Shown here piece after piece: positions 4,956 to 11,823 of a stretch of 11,823 nt of DNA. Source of the stretch: JANMOK01 sp031415055 (GTDB lineage Bacteria > Pseudomonadota > Alphaproteobacteria > Rhodobacterales > Rhodobacteraceae); the NCBI GenBank assembly GCA_031415055.1, contig JANOQZ010000017.1, forward strand, positions 1 through 11,823. The letters run 5' to 3'. The notes beneath the pieces are model-generated. The model searched no databases and was not told the origin of the DNA. It saw only the letters and a program-made list of their open reading frames with translations. Within the stretch, counting starts at the first letter, position 1. Each line of letters begins with the position of its first letter. The translations under genes and the position numbers were made by a program.

Positions 4956-5570
4956 ATGTCCGACAGCGATTTCAGCATCGAAAGCTTTGCCCGCGCCTTT
5001 GCCGAAAGCAATTCCGCGCCCAGTTCGGATCACGATCTCAACTCTGCGTTAATGTCACCTTCGAATACAATTATGCAATATCGCCCTGCGTCAGTTCTCA
5101 TCCCGATTGTCGAGCGAACCAGCGGCGCGAAAGTTATCCTCACCCGCCGTGCTGGTGACCTGAAACACCACGCGGGTCAGGTGTCGTTTCCGGGCGGCAA
5201 GCAAGATGAAGGCGATGCCAGCGCCCTTGATGCCGCCCTGCGCGAAGCATCCGAGGAAATCGGCTTGGGCAGGCATCACGCGCGAATAATTGGCGAAATG
5301 GCCGTGCACCGCACCGTGACCTCGTTTGAAGTGACGCCATTCGTCGCTTTGGTCGCCAAGGAATTTCGACCGGTCGCCGACCCGACCGAAGTTGCCGAAA
5401 TATTCGAAGTGCCGCTTGGATTCCTTTTGAATGGCGACAATTTCCAGATCCACAGACGGGTTTGGCACGGCCAAGAGCGAAGCTTTTACGCCATTCCCTA
5501 TGGCCCGCACTACATATGGGGGGCGACAGCTCGCATTTTGCGGGCGCTGGCCGATCAGGTGGGTCGATGA
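4956..5570 (+). CDS. CoA-pyrophosphatase-type Nudix hydrolase
   Basis: The 204-residue protein has the UPF0035/CoA signature ILTRRAGDLKHHAGQVSFPGG (residues 61-81), which marks Nudix enzymes that split coenzyme A or its thioesters/oxidised forms into 4'-phosphopantetheine compounds and 3',5'-ADP. The overlapping Nudix box runs from GGKQDEGDASALDAALREAS to the catalytic EEIGL (about residues 80-104). Its spacing is the slightly longer one of the CoA subgroup rather than the strict MutT pattern. SSDHDLNSA at about residue 23 resembles the N-terminal element of related proteins, which supports the ATG at 4956 even though no Shine-Dalgarno is visible; translation may depend on hslO upstream. The stop overlaps the cca start as ATGA, so these two genes are translationally coupled. 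CoA specificity is inferred from the motif. Confidence 0.9.
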   Translation: MSDSDFSIESFARAFAESNSAPSSDHDLNSALMSPSNTIMQYRPASVLIPIVERTSGAKVILTRRAGDLKHHAGQVSFPGGKQDEGDASALDAALREASEEIGLGRHHARIIGEMAVHRTVTSFEVTPFVALVAKEFRPVADPTEVAEIFEVPLGFLLNGDNFQIHRRVWHGQERSFYAIPYGPHYIWGATARILRALADQVGR

Positions 5571-6736
5571 ATTTGGCGGGCGACTGGCTGCATAGTCCGG
5601 CGACGCAACGCATTTTCAAGATGCTGACGGAAGCCGGTTTCCAAGCTTTGTTTGTCGGAGGTTGCGTGCGCAATGACCTGTTGAGTATGCCAGTCACCGA
5701 CATAGACATCGCTACGGATGCCGTGCCGCAAAGGGTGCTGAAACTGGCTGAAGCAGCCAATATCCGCGCCATTCCTACCGGCATCGACCACGGCACCGTG
5801 ACGCTGGTTTGCGACGGCAAGCCGCACGAGGTCACCACATTTCGCAAAGACATCGCCACCGATGGTCGCCGCGCCGTGGTGGCGTTTTCAACTGAAATTC
5901 TCGATGATGCGCAACGGCGCGATTTCACGATCAACGCGCTTTATGCCGGATCCGATGGCACCCTGATTGACCCGCTGGGAAGTTTGCCCGATTTGTTAAA
6001 GCACAAGGTCCGTTTCATCGGCGACCCCGATGCGCGTATCACCGAAGATTACTTGCGTGTCCTGCGTTTCTTTAGGTTTCAGGCATGGTTTGGCGACCCG
6101 CTGAAACCGATAGACCCAGTCGGCCTCGCCGCCTGCCAACGGCATCTTGCTGGCCTAAATACTTTATCGCGTGAACGCGTCGGTATGGAAATGCGCAAGC
6201 TTTTGGCCGCACCGGACCCTACAATCGCTATATTGGCAATGGAAAAGAGCGGGGTGTTGGCTGCTGTCCTTCCAGGCGCAGAGACCTCGTGCGTCGTGGC
6301 CCTGACGACGCTTGAGCGCACCGGCAATTTCGCGCCGCGTTGGCAGCGACAGCTGGCAATGTTGAGCACAACCGACCCAGAAAAAATGATGCGATTGTCG
6401 CGCTTTGAAGCACGGGAACTGACCGTGTTGGGCAAGGCAATGATAACCCACGAAACCCCACGGCAACTGGCGCAACGGTTTGGCGAAACTATCGCGCTGG
6501 ATGCGACACTAATCACATGCGCTCGAAATCGAACCAGCCCGCCCAACGATCTGCGCCAATTGCTCCAATCTGGTGCAAGCGAAACTTTTCCAATTAAAGC
6601 AGCCGATTTAGCTGGTTTCATCCCGAACGGCCCGGAAATGGGCCGCGTCTTGATCGACCTGAAGGAGCGTTGGATCGCCGCCGATATGACATTGTCTTGG
6701 GCACAACTTTTGTCTGACTTGAGGCGACCAACCTGA
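5567..6736 (+). CDS. cca: CCA-adding tRNA nucleotidyltransferase
   Basis: This enzyme adds or repairs the 3'-terminal CCA of tRNAs without a template. I start it at the ATG at 5567 (389 residues): it overlaps the preceding stop as ATGA and has AGGTGGG just upstream. The longer open frame back to 5462 would read through the preceding Nudix gene and lacks family sequence. The nucleotidyltransferase signature of the class II/poly(A) polymerase family is clear: FVGGCVRNDLLSMPVTDIDIAT, with catalytic carboxylates Asp45 and Asp47. Then come RRDFTINALY, the LIDPLGSLPDL region, and the basic RVLRFFRFQAWF helix used for nucleotide recognition. The C-terminal half is helical and variable (tRNA-binding body and tail). 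A CCA enzyme rather than a poly(A) polymerase is favoured by the neighbourhood and length, and by alphaproteobacteria normally having one such gene. Confidence 0.94.
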   Translation: MNLAGDWLHSPATQRIFKMLTEAGFQALFVGGCVRNDLLSMPVTDIDIATDAVPQRVLKLAEAANIRAIPTGIDHGTVTLVCDGKPHEVTTFRKDIATDGRRAVVAFSTEILDDAQRRDFTINALYAGSDGTLIDPLGSLPDLLKHKVRFIGDPDARITEDYLRVLRFFRFQAWFGDPLKPIDPVGLAACQRHLAGLNTLSRERVGMEMRKLLAAPDPTIAILAMEKSGVLAAVLPGAETSCVVALTTLERTGNFAPRWQRQLAMLSTTDPEKMMRLSRFEARELTVLGKAMITHETPRQLAQRFGETIALDATLITCARNRTSPPNDLRQLLQSGASETFPIKAADLAGFIPNGPEMGRVLIDLKERWIAADMTLSWAQLLSDLRRPT

Positions 6737-6770
6737 TAAACGGCATCTACCCTGACCCATCCGGTGCTTC

Positions 6771-7370
6771 ATGCCCATCGACTCGCTGATACCCCTGACT
6801 ATCCTCATGCTCGCCATGTTCTGGACGCCTGGGCCAAACAACGCTTTGTTGGCTTTGTCGGGTCTGAGACATGGATTCCGTCGGTCGATCCCGCATTTGT
6901 TGGGCGTGTCGATTGGGTTTTCGGGCATGCTTTTGCTGGTGGCACTTGGAGCAGGTGGCGTGTTTCAAATTTACCCAAATTTGGCGACGATAATTAAATG
7001 GGTTGGCGTAGCGTTGCTTTTGTGGCTGGCGTGGAAAATTGGCTCCAGTGGCAAGATGACCAAATCTGGTGAAGCCAACGGGCGGCCTTGGACCTTTTTG
7101 CAGGCCACAGCTTTTCAGGCCGTGAACCCGAAAGGCTGGATAATTTGCATCAGCGTCATTCCGCAGTTCGTGACTGGTGGAGCGCCCATGCGCGAAGGCG
7201 CAATCATATTCGCCGTATCGGTCTTTACCGGCACCCCGTCGGCCATCGGCTGGGTCGCGTTCGGTGTGATGATGCAACGCTGGCTTGATACGCCCGCAAG
7301 GTTGCGGACGTTCAACTTGGCAATGGCGGGGTTGATCGTGGCCAGTGTGGGGTTGTTGTTTTTGGAGTAG
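6771..7370 (+). CDS. LysE/RhtB-family amino-acid exporter
   Basis: The 199-residue protein is almost entirely hydrophobic, with about six membrane segments (roughly residues 5-24, 40-62, 68-89, 110-135, 145-170 and 180-198). The family motif WTPGPNNALLALSG stands in the first segment, followed by G...P..LGVSIGF, and FQAVNPKGWI begins the region after the central loop (residues about 92-105, charged). LysE/RhtB proteins export amino acids or related small molecules across the inner membrane; the substrate cannot be told here. The start at 6771 has only a weak GGTG upstream. The gene is 34 bases after cca on the same strand and may be co-transcribed, although a weak TTGTCT-18-TGATAA pair at 6710-6739 could be its own promoter. 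It ends two bases from the convergent oxidoreductase gene. Confidence 0.9.
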   Translation: MPIDSLIPLTILMLAMFWTPGPNNALLALSGLRHGFRRSIPHLLGVSIGFSGMLLLVALGAGGVFQIYPNLATIIKWVGVALLLWLAWKIGSSGKMTKSGEANGRPWTFLQATAFQAVNPKGWIICISVIPQFVTGGAPMREGAIIFAVSVFTGTPSAIGWVAFGVMMQRWLDTPARLRTFNLAMAGLIVASVGLLFLE

Positions 7371-7372
7371 GG

Positions 7373-9859
7373 CTACCCATCCACCCTGATTCCCACATTC
7401 GCCGGATCGTACGGTGAATCCTCGACCACAACTGCATCCCACATCGCGTTCAGCATCTTCACCTTCAACTTCTGCCCAACGACCGCCAAGTCCGGACGCA
7501 CATAGCCCATACCAATCGACTTACCGAAATGCACCGAATGGCCGCCAGATGTCAGACGACCGACTTTCACCCTATCCAGAAACAACGCCTCGCGGCCCCA
7601 CGGGTCGGCGTCGGATGGGCCGTCAATCAAAACGGTTACGCATTTGGAACGGATGCCCACCGCCTGCATCGCCGCCTTGCCGTGGAACTCTTTCCCCATA
7701 TCGACAAACCGCGGCAAATCTGCCTCCAGCGGCGTCGCATCGCGGCCCAGTTCGGTGCCAAAGGCGCGATAGCTCTTCTCCTGCCGCAGCCAGTTCTGCG
7801 CCCGCGCACCGACCAGTTTCAGGCCCAAAGGTTCCCCTGCCGCCAATAACTGGTCAAACAGGTAATTCTGCATCTCGATGGGATGATGCAATTCCCAGCC
7901 CAATTCGCCGGTATAAGCCACCCGTATCGCCATAACCGGGCACATTTTCAGCTCGATATGCTTGGCGGATAGCCAAGGGAAGCGCTTGTTGGACAGCGCC
8001 GTTTCCGGCTCGACACCTGAAATCAACTTCTTCAACAAATCCCGACTACGCGGCCCTGCCAAAGCAAAAACACCATATTGCGTGGTCACATTCTGCACTT
8101 CGATCCGACCAAACTCGGCCTCTTTGTCCGCCACAGCCTTGCGCAGATAATCGCTGTCATAGGCCGTCCAGGCACCGGCAGAAACGAGGTAGTAGGCATC
8201 CTCGCTTTCCCGCACAATCGTATATTCGGTGTGCGTCGTGCCCGTTGCGGTCAGCGCATAGGTCAGGTTGATCCGCCCGACCTTCGGCAGTTTGTTGGTG
8301 GTGAACCAATCCAGAAACGCCGTCGCCCCCGGCCCCTTGACCCGGTGTTTGGTGAACGCGGTTGCGTCGATCATGCCGACGCCTTCACGAATGGCTTTAG
8401 CTTCCGCCACTGCATATTCCCACCAGCCGCCGCGCCGGAACGACCGCGACGCGTGGTCGTCAAACCCCATCGGCGCGTAATAGTTCGGGCGATCCCAGCC
8501 GTTTACCTGGCCAAACTGTGCGCCCAGCGCCTTTTGGCGGTCATAGGCCGGTGAACAGCGCAACGCCCGCGCCGCAGGCCGCTCCTCATCGGGGTGGTGC
8601 AACACGAACACATGGTCGTAGCATTCCTCGTTTTTGCGGCTGGCATATTCCGTCGTCATCCAATCGCCGAACCGTTTTGGATCGAGCGAGGCCATGTCGA
8701 TCTCCGCCTCGCCTGCCGTCATCATCTGCGCCAGATAATGCCCGACGCCACCCGCCGCCGTGATACCGAAAGAAAACCCTTCGGCCAGCCACATATTGCG
8801 CAGCCCCGGCGCTGGCCCGACCAGCGGGTTGCCGTCGGGCGTGTAGCAAATCGGACCATTGAAATCGTCTTTCAATCCGCAATGTTCCGACGAGGGAATT
8901 CGGTGGATGAACGATATGTATTCCCCCTCGATCCGTTCCAAATCCAAGGGAAACAGATCGGCGCGAAAACTGTCGGGCACACCATGCGCGAACCGTGCTG
9001 GCGCGCCTTTTTCGTAAGGCCCCAAAATCCAGCCGCCACGCTCCTCGCGCACATACCAATGCGCGTCGGCGTCGCGCAGAACCGGGTGCTCGCCGTGGGT
9101 CTTGCGATACGCCTGCAACATCGGATCAGGTTCGGTGACGACGTATTGATGCTCCACCGGAATCGCCGGAATCTTGATGCCCAGCAAACCGGCGGTGCGC
9201 TGCGCGTGGTTGCCGGTGGCGGTGACGACATGCTCCGCTCGTATCTCGAACACTTCATCCGAGGCGACCAGATTGCCGCCCTTTTCCACCATATGATGCC
9301 CGGAAATCACCCATTCCGACCCGGTCCAACGATAGCCGTCCACTTGCACGCGGCGGTAAATATCGACCCCGCGTTGCCGCGCACCCTTGGCCATGGCTTG
9401 GGTCACGTCTGCGGGGTTTATGTAGCCGTCGGTGGGGTGGAACAGAGCCCCTTTCAAATCCTCCGTGCGCACCAAAGGCCAGCGCGATTTGATTTCTGCG
9501 GGTGTTAAAAATTCATAGGGAACCCCCACCGAATCCGCCGTTGTGGCATACAACGCATATTCGTCCATCCGCTCTTGCGTCTGTGCCATGCGCAGATTGC
9601 CGACCACCGAAAACCCGGCGTTCAAGCCCGTTTCGGCCTCTAGTGATTTGTAGAACTTCACCGAATAATCGTGGATATGGCTGGTCGCATAGCCCATGTT
9701 GAACAAAGGCAACAAACCCGCCGCGTGCCAAGTCGAGCCACTGGTTAGCTCGTCGCGCTCTAACAGAACGGTTTCCCACCCAGACTTGGCCAAATGATAC
9801 GCAATCCCCGCGCCCACCGCCCCACCACCAACAACCACAGCCCGCGCTTGCGTTTTCAT
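7373..9859 (-). CDS. Dimethylglycine/sarcosine-dehydrogenase-like FAD oxidoreductase with GcvT domain
   Basis: The 828-residue protein combines two enzymes. The N-terminal half is a DAO-type FAD domain (residues about 6-370), with the dinucleotide motif VVVGGGAVGAG (Gly11, Gly13, Gly16), ribose-binding Glu34, and SGSTWHAAGL. In dimethylglycine and sarcosine dehydrogenases the His of this WHxAGL motif (here His45) carries the covalent flavin. An FAO_M-like linker spans about 400-450. The C-terminal half is a GcvT folate-binding aminomethyltransferase domain (about 475-822), with LAGPRSRDLL, YTGELGWELHH, LRQEKSYRAFGTEL and TSGGHSVHFGKSIGMGYV. Such enzymes oxidatively demethylate methylated glycines and can pass the formaldehyde unit to tetrahydrofolate. 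The exact substrate is uncertain because many paralogues exist in marine alphaproteobacteria. GAGGGAG before the ATG at 9859 supports the start. No signal peptide is seen. No partner gene for glycine betaine use is in the window. Confidence 0.92.
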   Translation of the reverse strand: MKTQARAVVVGGGAVGAGIAYHLAKSGWETVLLERDELTSGSTWHAAGLLPLFNMGYATSHIHDYSVKFYKSLEAETGLNAGFSVVGNLRMAQTQERMDEYALYATTADSVGVPYEFLTPAEIKSRWPLVRTEDLKGALFHPTDGYINPADVTQAMAKGARQRGVDIYRRVQVDGYRWTGSEWVISGHHMVEKGGNLVASDEVFEIRAEHVVTATGNHAQRTAGLLGIKIPAIPVEHQYVVTEPDPMLQAYRKTHGEHPVLRDADAHWYVREERGGWILGPYEKGAPARFAHGVPDSFRADLFPLDLERIEGEYISFIHRIPSSEHCGLKDDFNGPICYTPDGNPLVGPAPGLRNMWLAEGFSFGITAAGGVGHYLAQMMTAGEAEIDMASLDPKRFGDWMTTEYASRKNEECYDHVFVLHHPDEERPAARALRCSPAYDRQKALGAQFGQVNGWDRPNYYAPMGFDDHASRSFRRGGWWEYAVAEAKAIREGVGMIDATAFTKHRVKGPGATAFLDWFTTNKLPKVGRINLTYALTATGTTHTEYTIVRESEDAYYLVSAGAWTAYDSDYLRKAVADKEAEFGRIEVQNVTTQYGVFALAGPRSRDLLKKLISGVEPETALSNKRFPWLSAKHIELKMCPVMAIRVAYTGELGWELHHPIEMQNYLFDQLLAAGEPLGLKLVGARAQNWLRQEKSYRAFGTELGRDATPLEADLPRFVDMGKEFHGKAAMQAVGIRSKCVTVLIDGPSDADPWGREALFLDRVKVGRLTSGGHSVHFGKSIGMGYVRPDLAVVGQKLKVKMLNAMWDAVVVEDSPYDPANVGIRVDG

Positions 9860-9907
9860 GCCCTGACTCCCTCAACAATTCGCACCCTTGTATCGGACAA
9901 CGCACGT

Positions 9908-9937
9908 TTGCAAGGAAGCCGCCCGACTTGCCATAGT
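9908..9937 (+). promoter_or_regulatory. Possible sigma70 promoter for the M3 peptidase gene
   Basis: TTGCAA (9908-9913) and CATAGT (9932-9937) are separated by 18 bases in the 155-base divergent gap. Four of six bases match consensus in each. Start would be near 9944, giving a leader of about 70 bases. TTGCAA is itself palindromic, so it could also contribute to the divergent oxidoreductase promoter. Tentative. Confidence 0.3.
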
Positions 9938-10014
9938 GCGTTCCCGACGTGACATCACTAGAAGCCATGCTTCCAATCGCCTATCTATGCGCCACCTTGA
10001 AATGGAGTGCCCGA

Positions 10015-11823
10015 ATGAATCCGCTATTGGCAGACTGGAAAACTCCCTTCGGCATTCCCCCGTTTCAATCCATAAATGACGCGGATTTCGCGCCTGCGTT
10101 TGAGGAAGCCTTCGCCAAAGGCCGTGCGGCGGTCAACGCTATTGTCGCCAATACTGTCAAACCAACCTTCGCCAATACCATTGCCGAAATGGAACGCGCG
10201 GATGCGTTGCTTGAAAAGATTGGCGGCTTGTTTTTCAACCTGACCGGCACCGATAGCACCGACGCGCTCGAGGCTCTGGAGCGTGACCTTTCGCCAAAAT
10301 TCGCTGCTTATTCGGCGGAAACTTTGATGAATGCCAATCTGTTTGCGCGAGTGCAGGCGGTGGTGGATTCTGGCGAGAAACTGGATACCGAACAGGCACG
10401 CGTCCTGACGCTGTACCACCGCATGTTTGTGCGTGCCGGGGCTAGGCTGAAGGGGGCCAAAAAGGACAGGTTGAAAGCCATCATGGAGCGCCTCGCTTCG
10501 CTTGGCACAGCCTTCTCGCAAAACGTTTTGGCTGATGAACGCGACTGGTCGCTGGACCTGTCCAAGTTCGATTTGGCCGGGCTGCCCGATGATGTCATTG
10601 CCTCAACTGCCGAAGCCGCCAAGGAACGCGGCAAGACCGGAAATTGCCTGACACTATCGCGATCAATCGTCGTCCCATTCCTGCAATTCTCACCCCGTCG
10701 TGACCTGCGCGAGGTGGCGTTCAAGGCTTGGGTCGCCCGTGGTGCGAACGGTGGCGAGTCCGACAATGCCTCGACCGTGACCGAAACCCTTGCCCTTCGC
10801 CAAGAACGCGCCGAGTTGTTGGGATACGACAACTTCGCCCAGTTCCGCCTTGAACCTGAAATGGCCCGTACTCCCAATGCTGTGCGAAACATGCTGATGA
10901 CGGTTTGGGAACCAGCCAAAGCGCAGGCTTTGGTTGACGAAGCAATCCTGTCGCAACGTATGCACGCCGATGGCATTAACGGTGATTTGGAGCCGTGGGA
11001 TTGGCGTTACTATTCCGAGGCGCGTCGCAAGCAGGAGTTTGATTTGGACGAGACGGTTTTGAAGCCGTATTTCCAACTGGAAAACATGATCGACGCCAGT
11101 TTTGACTGCGCGACGAAACTGTTCGGCCTGTCGTTCCACCCAATCGAAATCCCGCTTTACCACCCCGATGCTCGCGCTTGGGAAGTGAGAAAAGGCGACC
11201 GTCACATCGGAGTTTTCATTGGTGATTACTACGCCCGTTCCTCCAAACGCTCGGGCGCGTGGTGCTCACGGTTTCGGGCGCAATCGAAACTGGATGGTGA
11301 GGTTCGCCCTATCGTCACCAATGTCTGCAACTTTGCAAAAGCGCCGATAGGTCAACCGAACTTGTTGACCTACGAGGATGCACGCACCCTGTTCCACGAA
11401 TTCGGTCACGCATTGCATTCCCTGCTGTCTGACGTAACTCACGCCTATATTTCCGGCACCAATACGGCGACCGATTTTGTCGAATTGCCGAGCCAATTGT
11501 ACGAACACTGGCTTTCGGAAAAGCCGGTGTTGGAAAAGTTCGCTTTGCATGCCGAAACCGGCCAGCCAATGCCCGCTGGTCTGCTGAAAAAACTGTTAGC
11601 AGCCGAGAATTACGATCAGGGATTTAATACCGTGGAATACCTCTCGTCAGCGCTAGTGGACTTGAATTTTCACACAAGCGCAAAAACCGCCGATCCGATG
11701 GCCTCGCAGGATGCTATTCTAAACGTTTTGGGCATGCCAAAAGCCGTCAAAATGCGGCATGGAACACCGCATTTTCAGCATGTTTTTTCCGGCGACGGCT
11801 ATGCCAGCGCCTATTATTCTTAC
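10015..11823 (+). CDS. dcp: M3-family zinc oligopeptidase (Dcp-like), 3'-truncated
   Basis: The frame is open from the ATG at 10015 to the window edge, 603 residues with no stop. About 70 more residues are expected, since the family is about 670-690 long. The active site is complete: His461-Glu462-Phe-Gly-His465 (HEFGH) with the third zinc ligand Glu490 in DFVELPSQ, 29 residues after the first His as in thimet oligopeptidase. The substrate-binding PHFQHVF...YASAYYSY region is the last thing visible. The N-terminal part (LADWKTPFGIPPFQSI, PTFANTIAEME) is typical of the Dcp/OpdA branch. These soluble enzymes trim short peptides, Dcp by releasing C-terminal dipeptides; OpdA (PrlC) is the main alternative identity. 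GGAG lies about 8 bases upstream of the start. It is divergent from the oxidoreductase gene. Confidence 0.9.
   Translation, partial: MNPLLADWKTPFGIPPFQSINDADFAPAFEEAFAKGRAAVNAIVANTVKPTFANTIAEMERADALLEKIGGLFFNLTGTDSTDALEALERDLSPKFAAYSAETLMNANLFARVQAVVDSGEKLDTEQARVLTLYHRMFVRAGARLKGAKKDRLKAIMERLASLGTAFSQNVLADERDWSLDLSKFDLAGLPDDVIASTAEAAKERGKTGNCLTLSRSIVVPFLQFSPRRDLREVAFKAWVARGANGGESDNASTVTETLALRQERAELLGYDNFAQFRLEPEMARTPNAVRNMLMTVWEPAKAQALVDEAILSQRMHADGINGDLEPWDWRYYSEARRKQEFDLDETVLKPYFQLENMIDASFDCATKLFGLSFHPIEIPLYHPDARAWEVRKGDRHIGVFIGDYYARSSKRSGAWCSRFRAQSKLDGEVRPIVTNVCNFAKAPIGQPNLLTYEDARTLFHEFGHALHSLLSDVTHAYISGTNTATDFVELPSQLYEHWLSEKPVLEKFALHAETGQPMPAGLLKKLLAAENYDQGFNTVEYLSSALVDLNFHTSAKTADPMASQDAILNVLGMPKAVKMRHGTPHFQHVFSGDGYASAYYSY

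Noticed and set aside
5462..5566. N-terminal extension of the cca product
   Set aside because: The extra 35 residues read through the end of the upstream Nudix gene in another frame. The ATG at 5567 has a good ribosome-binding site and an ATGA overlap.
8594..9508. 304-residue plus-strand open frame
   Set aside because: It is antisense to the oxidoreductase gene, whose FAD and GcvT motifs are unambiguous; a shadow of high-GC codon usage.

Overview
This is an ordinary chromosomal stretch from an alphaproteobacterium. It most resembles the Rhodobacterales (Roseobacter/Paracoccaceae group). That placement is an inference from protein character, moderate-to-high GC and gene order: rplY-pth, hslO next to a CoA-type Nudix gene and cca, and a large FAD/GcvT-type oxidoreductase. 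I could run no database search.

Layout. (1) 1-1357, plus strand: the 3' part of rplY (ribosomal protein L25/Ctc family), a strong intrinsic-terminator-like hairpin, then pth (peptidyl-tRNA hydrolase). (2) 1338-1872, minus strand: a BrnT/BrnA type II toxin-antitoxin operon. The two genes overlap by 68 bases and the antitoxin end overlaps the end of pth. (3) 1873-2322: a 450-base non-coding gap with an AT-rich patch and a perfect 28-base palindrome. (4) 2323-3859, minus strand: a DUF2158 (YodC-like) small protein with a long charged Gly/Arg/Lys/Asp tail, a DUF2799-type lipoprotein with a coiled-coil C-terminus, and a MutT-type Nudix hydrolase. (5) 3939-7370, plus strand: hslO (redox-controlled chaperone Hsp33), a CoA-pyrophosphatase-type Nudix hydrolase, cca (tRNA nucleotidyltransferase, ATGA overlap with the preceding gene) and a LysE/RhtB exporter. 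(6) 7373-9859, minus strand: a dimethylglycine/sarcosine-dehydrogenase-like flavoprotein fused to a GcvT folate domain. (7) 10015 to the end, plus strand: an M3 zinc oligopeptidase (Dcp-like), cut by the window edge.

The dominant theme is translation and protein quality (L25, Pth, CCA addition, Hsp33, M3 oligopeptidase) together with nucleotide/cofactor housekeeping (two Nudix enzymes). The accessory element is the BrnTA pair with the gene-free DNA beside it. I see no CRISPR array, rRNA, tRNA, transposase or phage gene. I found no convincing new multi-gene system. The features most worth a second look are the 28-base palindrome, the overlapping brnT-brnA architecture with its operator-like palindrome, the tailed DUF2158 protein with its leader hairpin, and a heat-shock-sigma-like promoter before hslO.
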